This document shows, one piece after another, positions 8,778 to 16,594 of a stretch of DNA of 64,000 nucleotides (positions within the stretch are counted from its first letter, which is position 1; each line of letters starts with the position of its first letter). Source of the DNA: JAAYDI01 sp052034005 (GTDB lineage Bacteria > Planctomycetota > Planctomycetia > Pirellulales > Pirellulaceae). The notes below the pieces were generated by a model. The model had not been told where the DNA came from, did no database searches, and saw only the letters and a list, made by a program, of their open reading frames with translations. The stretch spans positions 15,643 to 79,642 of the forward strand of contig JBPOJB010000031.1 of assembly GCA_052034005.1 (NCBI GenBank). Reading direction: 5' to 3'. The position numbers and the translations under genes are program-made.

Positions 8778-9590
8778 ATGAAGGCTCCCAGGATCGCGTG
8801 TGTCGGGGCAGGCCACATGGCGACCGCGCTGGTCGGCGGTTGGATTTCGACCGGGCTGTGCGCGGCCGAGTCGATCGTGGCATGCGACCCTGATCCGGCC
8901 GCGCGCGAGCGGTTCGCTCAGCGGGTGCCGGGCGTGCGTCTGGAGTCGGGCAGTGCTGCGGCCGTCCCGTGGGCGGACACCGTCCTGCTGGCGACCAAGC
9001 CCCCGCAACTGCCGCTGGTGGCAGACGAGATTCGTGGGCAGTTGACCGACCGGCACCTGCTGGTCTCGGTGGCGGCGGGCGTCTCGTTGGTCCGGTTGAG
9101 CCGGTGGTTTGGGACCGAGCGGGTCATCCGCGTGATGCCGAACACCCCCTGCCTTGTGGGGCGCGGGGCGGCGGGCTATGCGTTGGGTGCGGGGGCGACG
9201 GAGGAGGACTCCGAGGTTGTGCGGGCTCTGCTGGAAGCGGTCGGCATTGCGTTTCGACTGGAGGAGCCGCAGCTGGACGCGGTGACCGGTTTGTCCGGGT
9301 CGGGTCCTGCGTACGTATATCTACTGATTGAGGCGTTGAGTGACGGGGGCGTCCGGGTCGGGTTGCCGCGCTCGGTCGCATCGGCGTTGGCGGTGCAGAC
9401 GGTGCGCGGCGCAGCGGAGCTGGTCTTGGCGCGGGGCGAGCATCCGGCGGTGTTGAAGGACCAGGTTGCCAGCGCGGGTGGGACGACCATTGCGGGCCTG
9501 CAGGTGTTGGAGGATCGAGGGTTCCGGTCGGCGGCCATTGCGGCGGTCGTGGCGGCCACGCACCGGTCGCGCGAGCTGGGTCGGGAGTGA
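8778..9590 (+). CDS. proC: Pyrroline-5-carboxylate reductase
   Basis: Reduces 1-pyrroline-5-carboxylate to proline with NAD(P)H, the last step of proline synthesis. I chose the ATG at 8778, which has AGGGA seven bases upstream and starts directly before the Rossmann motif (IACVGAGHMATALVGGW); the upstream in-frame ATG at 8733 adds 15 unrelated residues. The signatures VIRVMPNTPCLVGRGAAGY, LDAVTGLSGSGPAYVYLLIEAL and the C-terminal LKDQVASAGGTTIAGLQVLE are all present. At 270 residues the length is normal. It heads a plus-strand run with two small conserved genes and the EF-P paralogue. Confidence 0.96.
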   Translation: MKAPRIACVGAGHMATALVGGWISTGLCAAESIVACDPDPAARERFAQRVPGVRLESGSAAAVPWADTVLLATKPPQLPLVADEIRGQLTDRHLLVSVAAGVSLVRLSRWFGTERVIRVMPNTPCLVGRGAAGYALGAGATEEDSEVVRALLEAVGIAFRLEEPQLDAVTGLSGSGPAYVYLLIEALSDGGVRVGLPRSVASALAVQTVRGAAELVLARGEHPAVLKDQVASAGGTTIAGLQVLEDRGFRSAAIAAVVAATHRSRELGRE

Positions 9591-9647
9591 GCCGGGCTGG
9601 ACCATGGCGTTGCTCGGATGGTGGAGAGTGATTGACGAGGAACTGAC

Positions 9648-9884
9648 ATGCCCTCCATATTGTGTCTGATTGACGATAAGCACGTGCCGTTGTACCGGGT
9701 GATGTGGGTGTCGGCGGTGCCGCACTTCTGTGGATCGGAGGACTGCGATTGCGAGGGGCTGTACGAGGTGTGCCTGGAGCAGGAGGAGACGGTGTGGGCG
9801 AACCGGGAGGAGCGTGATCGCCTGCTTGCGGCGCTGGAGCGGTGGCAGGGCGGTCTGGGTGGCGACCGCGATCCGTGGGAGTGA
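9648..9884 (+). CDS. Small Cys-containing protein of unknown function
   Basis: A 78-residue protein starting at ATG 9648 with GACGAGGAACTG just upstream. It begins with a hydrophobic strand (SILCLIDDKHVPLYRVMWV) and has a compact Cys cluster (CGSEDCDCEGLYEVCL) that could bind a metal. The C-terminal half looks alpha-helical and charged (EERDRLLAALERW). It has no signal peptide. The gene sits 57 bases after proC and 57 bases before the next small gene, so it is likely co-transcribed with them. I do not recognise a named family. Confidence 0.7.
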   Translation: MPSILCLIDDKHVPLYRVMWVSAVPHFCGSEDCDCEGLYEVCLEQEETVWANREERDRLLAALERWQGGLGGDRDPWE

Positions 9885-9941
9885 GGTCGCGCGCGCGTCG
9901 GCCCGCTGATTTGCGATCCGCGCGATGGCGAGGTACTGACC

Positions 9942-10430
9942 ATGTCCTTGTTCGAGAACGAAGAGTACCGGTGGCGGGACACGTATTTCGTGTTGTTCCC
10001 CTTGAAGCATCGTCCATCGGCGGACGAGGTGCGTCGCGCCCTGGAGGCGCTCGGCCCGCGTTTCGAGGTCCAGGAGCCGCTCAACGACGAGTCGGGGCGG
10101 TTCGAGTCGCTGACGCTGATCTCGCCGGACGATTTCTCCGCCATGGACATCTCGTTTGTCTCGGGCGAGGAGGTGCAGGAACAGGTCGAATCGCTGCGGG
10201 CGGGCGGCAAGGCGAAAGGGGTGAGCACGGAGGATCAACACAAGTGGGACCTGATCCAGGGCTGCGACGCGCGCTTCGACGTCTATCATTTCGAGCGGAT
10301 CGTGTTGTCCGAGGAGGACGATGAGGACGAGGGGTTTCTCGATCCGGGCGGCCTGCTGATCGTCTTGGCGTGCCTGTCGAAGCTCTGTCATGGTGTGAGC
10401 ATCGATCCCCAGGCCGGGACGGTGCTCTAG
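9942..10430 (+). CDS. Conserved acidic protein of unknown function
   Basis: A 162-residue cytoplasmic protein starting at ATG 9942 behind GGCGAGG. The sequence is acidic with good secondary-structure alternation: an N-terminal YFVLFPLKHRPSADEVRRALEALG segment, a central SLTLISPDDFSAMDISFVSG strand pair, and a C-terminal FDVYHFERIVL followed by a DEEDDEDEG-like acidic run and a Leu-rich helix. There is no signal peptide and no recognisable enzyme motif. It lies 33 bases upstream of the EF-P-like gene, which suggests a shared message. Confidence 0.7.
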   Translation: MSLFENEEYRWRDTYFVLFPLKHRPSADEVRRALEALGPRFEVQEPLNDESGRFESLTLISPDDFSAMDISFVSGEEVQEQVESLRAGGKAKGVSTEDQHKWDLIQGCDARFDVYHFERIVLSEEDDEDEGFLDPGGLLIVLACLSKLCHGVSIDPQAGTVL

Positions 10431-10463
10431 CGGCTTCCGGCCTGTTGTCGGAGTAGGACGCGG

Positions 10464-11027
10464 ATGCAAGCGAAAGAAATCAAACCGGGCGCGGTGGTCA
10501 ACTACCAGGACGCGCCCGTGCTGATCGAGGGCGTGCAGGTCCAGACCCCGTCGGCCCGCGGGGCGGCCACGCTGTACAAATTCCGCGGCCGCAACCTGGT
10601 GACCAAGCAGAAGGTCGATATCACGCTCAAGGGCGGCGAGTCGCTCAACGAAGCCGATTTCGGCCGGCGCAGCGTGAAGTTCATGTACGCCGACAGCACG
10701 CACGTGCACGTGCTGGACCAGGAGGACTACAACCAGTACAGCCTGCCGCGGGAGGAGGTCGAGCGCGAGATGGGGTTCATCACGCCCGAGCTGGAGGGGA
10801 TGCTCGGGCTGATCTACAACGACGAGTGCGTCGGGCTGCAGCTGCCCACGGCCGTGGAGCTGACGATCACCCAGTGCGATCCCGGTGCGCGCGGGAACTC
10901 CGCCACCGGCCGCACGAAACCGGCCAAGCTGGAGACGGGCATCACCGTGCAGGTGCCGGAGTACATCAAGCAGGGCGAACGCGTCAAGGTCGACACCCGG
11001 ACCGGCGAGTACCTGTCGCGCGCCTGA
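10464..11027 (+). CDS. Elongation factor P paralogue (EfpL/YeiP type)
   Basis: EF-P family proteins enter the ribosomal E site and relieve stalling at polyproline. The three-domain layout is complete in 187 residues: a KOW-like domain with EIKPGAVVNY, an OB domain with YADSTHVHVLDQEDYNQY, and a C-terminal OB domain with GITVQVPEYIKQGERVKVDTRTGEY. The loop that contacts the tRNA reads QTPSARGAATLYK (residues 27-39). This resembles the EfpL/YeiP loop, with Arg at the tip (Arg32), rather than the SGRGxAxxR/K loop of canonical EF-P, whose Lys or Arg is modified. I therefore prefer EfpL to Efp. A canonical efp may exist elsewhere. The start at ATG 10464 has GGAGTAGGA upstream. Confidence 0.85.
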   Translation: MQAKEIKPGAVVNYQDAPVLIEGVQVQTPSARGAATLYKFRGRNLVTKQKVDITLKGGESLNEADFGRRSVKFMYADSTHVHVLDQEDYNQYSLPREEVEREMGFITPELEGMLGLIYNDECVGLQLPTAVELTITQCDPGARGNSATGRTKPAKLETGITVQVPEYIKQGERVKVDTRTGEYLSRA

Positions 11028-11171
11028 TGCGTCTCGCCGACGACACTCGTGCACCGACGCGATCGCCGCGCGGCAGACGTTCCGGGCTCATGGGAGCCGC
11101 TGGCGGGCTTTGATCAGTCGAGGACTCCGCGAGGAACTGGAGAAGAACCGACCGTCGGCACACGGACGCGC

Positions 11172-11354
11172 TCAGCACTTGCGCGACGGCTTCTTCTTCT
11201 TCGCGTCCCGCTTCTTGCTCGGGGCCGCCGCCTTCGTCCGTACGTTCGCGCCGGAGGACTTGGCCGGCGTCTTCTTCTCCTGTTTCCTGCCGCCGAACAC
11301 CCGCTCCCAACCCGCGGCGTATCGTTCGTTCGTGCCTACCCGTGTGATTGACAC
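11172..11354 (-). CDS. 60-residue Lys-rich small protein
   Basis: It starts at GTG 11354 with GCGAGG about 10 bases upstream. The first 21 residues (SITRVGTNERYAAGWERVFGG) look structured and include aromatic residues; the rest is a Lys/Ala/Ser tail resembling histone H1 or nucleoid-protein tails (KKRDAKKKKPSRKC). I have the impression that short proteins with an RVGTxxxYAxGWxxxFGG-like head and a Lys-rich tail recur in planctomycetes. Nucleic-acid binding is an inference from charge alone. It lies alone between the convergent EF-P-like gene and ettA. Confidence 0.65.
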   Translation of the reverse strand: MSITRVGTNERYAAGWERVFGGRKQEKKTPAKSSGANVRTKAAAPSKKRDAKKKKPSRKC

Positions 11355-11507
11355 TTGTGAATACCTCGCTTTCTCACCTTCCTCACACCCGGTTCATTCG
11401 GCTCCCACGGACGCGCATACTCCGCCGTGAGCAAGTACAAGGTCTAATCCATTCCCCACGGTCGGTCAAGGGAACGGGTCGCGGCCCGGCGGCGCGTGGG
11501 CGGCGGG

Positions 11508-13184
11508 TTACGACCGCTTGAGCTTCTTGTATCGGAACCGCTGCGGTTCCTGCGCCGCGATTCCCAGGCGTTGGCGGCGTTGGAGTTCGTAGGTGGCGAA
11601 ATTGCCTTCGCACCAATGGGCGTAGCCGTCGCCCTCGAAGGCCAGGATGTGCGTCGCGATCCGGTCCAGGAACCAGCGGTCGTGGCTGATCACGGCGACG
11701 CAGCCCGCGTAGTTGAGGATCGCCTCTTCCAGCGCGCGCAAGGTGTCGACGTCCAGGTCGTTGGTCGGTTCGTCCAGCAGGAGGACGTTGGACCCGCGTC
11801 GCAGCAGTTTCGCCAGGTGGACGCGGTTGCGTTCGCCGCCCGACAGGTCGCCCACCTTCTTCTCCTGGTCCGGGCCGCGGAAGTTGAATCGCGACACGTA
11901 GGCGCGCGCATTGATCTTCTTGCCGCCCATCTCGAGCGTCTCGTGTCCGCCCGAGATCTCCTGGAAGACGGTGTGGTCGGGCACCAGGGCGTCGCGGTTC
12001 TGGTCGACGTAGCCGAGTTCCACGGTCGGCCCGATCCGCAACTGGCCGGAGGTGGGTTGTTCCTGGCCGGTGATCATGCGAAACAGGGTGGTCTTGCCGG
12101 CGCCGTTCGGGCCGATGATCCCCACGATCCCGCCGGCGGGCAAGCGGAACGTCAGGTCTTCGATCAGCACGGTGTCATCGAAGCGTTTGGTCAGCCCGGT
12201 CGCTTCGACGACCAGGTCGCCCAGGTGCTTGCCGGGCGGGATCTGGATCTCGAACTCGTCGAGGCGTTCTTCGAACCCTTGGGCGGCCAGCTCTTCGTAG
12301 GCCTTGAGGCGGGCCTTGCTCTTGGCCTGCCGAGCGCGGGGCGCCATGCGCACCCACTCCAACTCGCGCTGCAGGGATTTCTGCCGCGCCAACGACGATT
12401 TCTCCTCCCGCGCCAGACGCGCCTGCTTCTGCTCCAGCCAGGAGGAATAGTTGCCCTCCCAGGGAATGCCGCGGCCGCGGTCCAACTCCAGGATCCACTT
12501 GGCCACATTGTCCAGGAAGTATCGGTCGTGCGTCACGGCCACGACCGTGCCCGGGTATTCGGCCAGGTGATGTTCCAGCCAGTGAACGGCCTCCGCGTCC
12601 AGATGGTTCGTGGGCTCGTCGAGCAGCAGCAGGTCCGGTCGTTGCAAGAGCAGTTTGCAGAGCGCGACACGACGCCGCTCGCCGCCCGAGAGCCGGTCGA
12701 CCGGCGCGTCGCGCGGCGGCAGGTTCATCACGTCCATCGCAATCTCGATCTCGTGGTCCAACTCCCACAGGTTCTCTGCGTCGATCCGGTCCTGCAGGCG
12801 CGCCATCTCGTCGCACAGCTTCTGCATCGTGCGCTCGTCCAACGGCTCGGCCAGCCGCGCGCCGATCGCGTGGTAGCGGTCCACCACCGCCCGCCGCGGC
12901 GCGATCGCTTCCTGGAGGTTGCCCCACACGTCCAAGCCGTCCGTCAAACGCGGCTCCTGGGGCAGGTAACCGCGTGAGTAACCGTCGGTCAGCCGCGCCT
13001 CGCCGTCGTACTGCTGGTCCTCACCCGCCATGATCCGCAACAACGTGCTCTTGCCGGACCCGTTCCGGCCGAGCACGCCGATCTTGGCGCCCGGGTAGAA
13101 GGCCAGCCAGATGTCCTTCAACACCTCCTTGCTCCCGTGCTTGCGCGTCAGGTTGGCGATGGTGAAAATGTACTGCCTGCTCAT
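11508..13184 (-). CDS. ettA: ABC-F translational throttle factor EttA
   Basis: A ribosome-associated ATPase that binds the E site and gates the first peptide bond according to the ATP/ADP ratio. It has two ABC domains without membrane segments: Walker A GRNGSGKST and GPNGAGKTT, signatures LSGGERRRVAL and LSGGERNRVHL, and Walker B LLLLDEPTNHLD and VLLLDEPTNDLD. Between them is the P-site tRNA interaction linker with LEWVRMAPRARQAKSKARL, which is diagnostic for the EttA subgroup. I start at ATG 13184, which has ACAGGT upstream; a GTG directly before it (13187) is an alternative. The length of 558 residues is typical. Confidence 0.95.
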   Translation of the reverse strand: MSRQYIFTIANLTRKHGSKEVLKDIWLAFYPGAKIGVLGRNGSGKSTLLRIMAGEDQQYDGEARLTDGYSRGYLPQEPRLTDGLDVWGNLQEAIAPRRAVVDRYHAIGARLAEPLDERTMQKLCDEMARLQDRIDAENLWELDHEIEIAMDVMNLPPRDAPVDRLSGGERRRVALCKLLLQRPDLLLLDEPTNHLDAEAVHWLEHHLAEYPGTVVAVTHDRYFLDNVAKWILELDRGRGIPWEGNYSSWLEQKQARLAREEKSSLARQKSLQRELEWVRMAPRARQAKSKARLKAYEELAAQGFEERLDEFEIQIPPGKHLGDLVVEATGLTKRFDDTVLIEDLTFRLPAGGIVGIIGPNGAGKTTLFRMITGQEQPTSGQLRIGPTVELGYVDQNRDALVPDHTVFQEISGGHETLEMGGKKINARAYVSRFNFRGPDQEKKVGDLSGGERNRVHLAKLLRRGSNVLLLDEPTNDLDVDTLRALEEAILNYAGCVAVISHDRWFLDRIATHILAFEGDGYAHWCEGNFATYELQRRQRLGIAAQEPQRFRYKKLKRS

Positions 13185-13857
13185 CACGCGTACCTGTCAG
13201 AATGGGTTATCTGCGGTGCGGTTGCCACTTGGGCCAAGCGTACGACCTTTGACGGCTGTGCGCTGCGCTCCGAAAAATCTAGTTGCACGGATTGCCATAC
13301 GCCGATGCGTAATACCGGCAAACTTCCGCGTACTTCACTTGCCAGCCGCTCGCCAACGACGGCATCGAGCCTTCCGAAGGCTCGCCCCGCAAGCCGGCGT
13401 TGGACTGAGCATCCGCGCACCTCGAGAACTCGGCCGTTCCCCGCGGCTGAGTCCTCACCCACCAAAGGTGCCAGGAACCATCTCGCCCAACAGGTTCCTG
13501 GCACCTTTCTTCTTTTCATCGCGCCGCCGTGCACGACCAGCTTGACGGGGGTCGGGAAAGGCCGAATTATAGGCCGTGCGGGACACGGTGGCAAAGTGGC
13601 GCACGCGGCCCGGGGTCCGTGCGCTGGAGCGGTTGGCGGCGGGGCCGGCCGACCGACGGCCGCGCAGCCGGCCTCGGATCAAGCGCCCGATTCCGGCAGC
13701 CGGTGCAAACGGAACAACCGGCCGGTTCGGCGCAATCCGTTCCTGGATCAGCCTTTGGGGCACCTGCCGCGTTGAACGCCCGTCGGCCCGCGACTATGAT
13801 GAAACGCAATGGCTAAGATGGATCGCGCGCACCTCGAGGAAGGGAACGACGCTCACC
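13185..13857. other. Divergent intergenic region between ettA and surE
   Basis: This 673-base stretch has open frames on both strands, but none has domain character or codon use better than background. It contains one perfect long hairpin (13464-13508), described separately. Otherwise I see nothing certain in it. Confidence 0.5.
13464..13508. repeat. Perfect 16-bp inverted repeat (REP-like or terminator)
   Basis: AAAGGTGCCAGGAACC at 13464-13479 and its exact reverse complement GGTTCCTGGCACCTTT at 13493-13508 flank a 13-base loop. A pyrimidine-rich run (CTTCTTTTC) follows on the plus strand. It sits in the middle of a divergent intergenic region, where a terminator is not obviously needed, so a mobile REP-like palindrome is at least as likely. 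Confidence 0.75.
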
Positions 13858-14619
13858 GTGGAGATCCTGCTGACCAACGATGACGGCATCTTCGCGCCGG
13901 GACTGGAGGCGCTGGAGCGCCAGCTGTCCCGGCTGGGACATGTAACCGTCGTGGCCCCGGCCACGGAACAGAGCGGCGTCGGGCACTCCATCACGTTCCT
14001 CAGTCCGTTGGTCTGCAAGGAGGTCCATGACAGTCACCGGCGGCGCGGGTGGGCGGTCGAGGGCAGCCCGGCGGACTGTGTGAAAATCGGCATCCTCAAG
14101 TTCTGCCCGCGGCGGCCGGACCTGGTCGTCAGCGGCATGAATGGCGGATTGAACGCGGGAATCAACGTGCTGTATTCGGGGACCGTGGCGGCCGCCATCG
14201 AAGGGGCGTTTTACGGCATCACGAGTGTGGCGGTTTCGTTGGAGTATGATGATCACCCGCAATACGACAAGGCTGCGGAGATCGCCCGTCAGGTCATTGA
14301 ACAGATCCTGGCGCGGAAGTGTCCGAGCCCGCAGCTGTACAACTTGAACATCCCCAGGGCGGCTCTGGAGCGCTCGGTGCCGCTGCGTATCGTGCCCATG
14401 AGCATCGTGCGGTACGGCGAACGGTTCATCGAGCGTACGGACCCGAAAGGCCGCACCTACTACTGGGCGGCATTCGACTCGGCACCACTCCCGGCCGAGC
14501 CGGAAACCGATCTGTCGGCGTTGGAACGCGGGTTTGTCACCTTGACCCCGCTCCAATACGACATGACCGACCGAGCGGCCATGCGGGAGATGGAGCATTG
14601 GACGTTCAACTGGTGTTGA
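13858..14619 (+). CDS. surE: 5'/3'-nucleotidase SurE
   Basis: A stationary-phase survival nucleotidase that dephosphorylates nucleoside monophosphates. It starts at GTG 13858, directly before the metal-binding motif EILLTNDDGIFAPG; AGGAAGGGA lies about 12 bases upstream. Other signatures are VVAPATEQSGVGHSIT, WAVEGSPADCVKIG and the DLVVSGMNGGLNAGINVLYSGTVAAAIEG active-site block. At 253 residues the length is normal. The frame is open far upstream, but that stretch has no family similarity. The lipoprotein gene follows after 17 bases, suggesting one transcript. Confidence 0.95.
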   Translation: MEILLTNDDGIFAPGLEALERQLSRLGHVTVVAPATEQSGVGHSITFLSPLVCKEVHDSHRRRGWAVEGSPADCVKIGILKFCPRRPDLVVSGMNGGLNAGINVLYSGTVAAAIEGAFYGITSVAVSLEYDDHPQYDKAAEIARQVIEQILARKCPSPQLYNLNIPRAALERSVPLRIVPMSIVRYGERFIERTDPKGRTYYWAAFDSAPLPAEPETDLSALERGFVTLTPLQYDMTDRAAMREMEHWTFNWC

Positions 14620-14636
14620 CCTTAGGAGATGCAGCG

Positions 14637-15179
14637 ATGCGTTGGTTTGTGGGTTGCCTCATGGGCGGGATCATCCTGATCGCCGGGTGTGTGGACGAGC
14701 CGGCGCCGGCTCCAGTCAGCCAAGGGGCGCCCCGGACCCGAACGCTGCCCAAAGCGCCGGAGCCCCCGCCGCCGCCGACCAGGGGCCCCGAGCCGCCCTA
14801 TCCGCGGGGCGGCACGCTGCAACTGAACACCGACCCGTTGGGCGGCCCCGCCTATGTCGCGGACACCACGCAGGTCAAGGCCGAGGCCGGGGTCGGCGTC
14901 CACGGAAGCCGCCTGGAGGATCCGCGCCTGGTTCAGACGATCGTCACGCCCGCCCTGGCGTTTTTCCGCGTCCAGGAACGGATTCAGTTCGAAGCCCAAG
15001 TGCCGCACGCGCTGCAGTTGTTCGAGGCGGAACACGGCCGGAAACCCAAGACCCACGAAGAGTTCATGGAGAAGATCATTCAGGCGAACCGGATCAACTT
15101 GCCGGAACTGCCGCCCGGCCACCGGTACCTGTACGATCCCCAAGCAGGTGAACTGATGGTCGAGAAACCGCAGGGCTAG
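14637..15179 (+). CDS. Lipoprotein of unknown function
   Basis: It starts at ATG 14637 with a good AGGAG at 14624. The 180-residue product has a type II signal peptide ending in the lipobox LIAGC (Cys18), a Pro-rich linker (PEPPPPPTRGPEPPYPRGG) that would span away from the membrane, and a C-terminal domain. That domain includes PHALQLFEAEHGRKPKTHEEFMEKI and PPGHRYLYDPQAGELMV, a pattern resembling the tail regions of pseudopilin-like or DUF1559-type proteins but not diagnostic. The short spacing to surE suggests co-transcription. Confidence 0.75.
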   Translation: MRWFVGCLMGGIILIAGCVDEPAPAPVSQGAPRTRTLPKAPEPPPPPTRGPEPPYPRGGTLQLNTDPLGGPAYVADTTQVKAEAGVGVHGSRLEDPRLVQTIVTPALAFFRVQERIQFEAQVPHALQLFEAEHGRKPKTHEEFMEKIIQANRINLPELPPGHRYLYDPQAGELMVEKPQG

Positions 15180-15388
15180 ATGAGAAAGCGGCCTGGGCGG
15201 TGTGAGATGCGAAGATGTCCCCCGGGGCGCACCGGGGGTTAGGAGAACCGGCCGCGGAAGCCCGCACAGCCGGCAGGACGGGCAGACAGGAGTGCAGGAG
15301 CAGTTTACGAAACACACGGGGGTGAGGTCGCTACGGTAGGTTGTTTACCCCTTACGTTCGTCGGGATATCCATCGAAGCGCCCTCCCC

Positions 15389-15916
15389 ATGAACAGACTC
15401 GTCGCACGATTCGGGATGTCGGCCCTGGCTCTGGCGTTCTGCGCCGCGTGCTGCGGTGCGGACTGGATCACGGCCCCGTCGTATTACACGCACGATCCAC
15501 AAACGGGCCAACGCGTCGATCAGTACACGCCGATCGGCCCGTTCTATACGTTCGCCCGAACGGACTACCTGCAGAGCGGATACCGACACACGCGCAGCAG
15601 CATCCAGGCCGGGACCAGCGTCGACCACATGCATATTGTGGAGGAATGGGGGCGCCCCGTGCGGCCGTATGGCGAGTGGCGATTCCCGTACCGACCCTAC
15701 TCGGTGCCCTACGGGCTGTGGGGGCCTCCGTTTGCCGGCCTTCAGTACCCGTATCCCTGGTACTACGGCCGGCCCGGTCCCGGGCCCGCCCCCGGCGCGC
15801 TGGGCGACGTGGATCCGTATGGTCGCCAGTCGCCGCCACCCTACGCGGATGACCTGTACCCGCCGTTCCACTCGGGCCGCGGCGAGCGCGGCCCGCGGGG
15901 AGGCGGCCACGAATGA
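15389..15916 (+). CDS. Secreted Tyr/Pro-rich protein of unknown function
   Basis: I use the ATG at 15389 because it opens a signal peptide (NRLVARFGMSALALAFCAACCGA); the frame extends upstream without signal character. The 175-residue product is very rich in Tyr, Pro, Gly and Arg, with segments such as SYYTHDPQTGQRVDQYTP and a PYPWYYGRPGPGPAPG-like run. This composition suggests an extended surface or envelope protein rather than an enzyme. A short hairpin (15219-15225 with 15232-15238) lies between this gene and the upstream lipoprotein. It converges on the membrane-protein gene at 15983-16534. Confidence 0.65.
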   Translation: MNRLVARFGMSALALAFCAACCGADWITAPSYYTHDPQTGQRVDQYTPIGPFYTFARTDYLQSGYRHTRSSIQAGTSVDHMHIVEEWGRPVRPYGEWRFPYRPYSVPYGLWGPPFAGLQYPYPWYYGRPGPGPAPGALGDVDPYGRQSPPPYADDLYPPFHSGRGERGPRGGGHE

Positions 15917-15982
15917 ACGTGGCATGATGCGCGGCGGCTCGACGGGCGCCCACGGCCGGTGGGCGGGCCGCCTGTTCCGCGT

Positions 15983-16534
15983 TTAGCGCGGGACGCGTCT
16001 GCGCATGCCGGTGGCGAAATCGGTGTACCAGTAGTCCGCCACCTTCCACTGGCCGTGCTCCTTGCGCATTGTGAGCTCGACAAAAACGGCCGCGCGCTCC
16101 TTGATGAGCGTGGGGAGCTGCTTGACATCGACCACGACATTGAAGCTGACGTTGGCCGCGGGCGGGTCGGCCGCAGGATCCACGACGCACTGGAAGTTGC
16201 GTTTGATGCTGACGCGTTCGAACTCCCACCGCGGGAACTCCCGTTTAGCCAGCGCCAGCGTCTCGGGCGCGCCGGAATAGACATAGGAGTAGACCTTCTC
16301 CCGGTCGTTCCGTTCCACGTCGCGGCCGATCTGCCGCACCGTGGCCTCGATCGCTTCCGGTTCAGTGACCACCAGGCGCTCGAGCAGCAGCAGGCCGGCG
16401 GTCAGGGCGGCGATGCCGATCGTGGCGTGCAGGAGCGACCGGTAGCCGGTCTGCATCCAGGCGAATCCCACGAACGCCAGGGTGACGCCGCCGAGGATCA
16501 GGATATACAGCGGTTCTTCGACGATCCACGTCAT
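15983..16534 (-). CDS. Membrane-anchored protein of unknown function
   Basis: Starting at ATG 16534 (GGGAG upstream), the 183-residue protein begins with two hydrophobic helices: PLYILILGGVTLAFVGFAWM and, after a short loop, LLHATIGIAALTAGLLLLERL. The soluble C-terminal domain (about residue 60 on) alternates strands and helices, ending in VFVELTMRKEHGQWKVADYWYTDF, a pattern like NTF2/SnoaL-fold or DUF4440-type proteins. The function is unknown. It lies 60 bases downstream of eno on the same strand. Confidence 0.7.
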   Translation of the reverse strand: MTWIVEEPLYILILGGVTLAFVGFAWMQTGYRSLLHATIGIAALTAGLLLLERLVVTEPEAIEATVRQIGRDVERNDREKVYSYVYSGAPETLALAKREFPRWEFERVSIKRNFQCVVDPAADPPAANVSFNVVVDVKQLPTLIKERAAVFVELTMRKEHGQWKVADYWYTDFATGMRRRVPR

Positions 16535-16594
16535 AGGCCACCCGACTCCCAAGATCTGTTGGTCTGCGGCCCGCGCGCCGGTCGCGTTTCAGGA

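Noticed and set aside
9321..11054. A 577-codon minus-strand frame across proC, the small genes and the EF-P paralogue
   Set aside because: It is covered by four good plus-strand genes with ribosome-binding sites and family motifs; the antisense product has no domain.
13188..13594. Open frames between ettA and surE, including a 136-codon minus-strand frame
   Set aside because: Arg/Val-rich composition without motif or ribosome-binding site, and it runs across the palindrome at 13464-13508.
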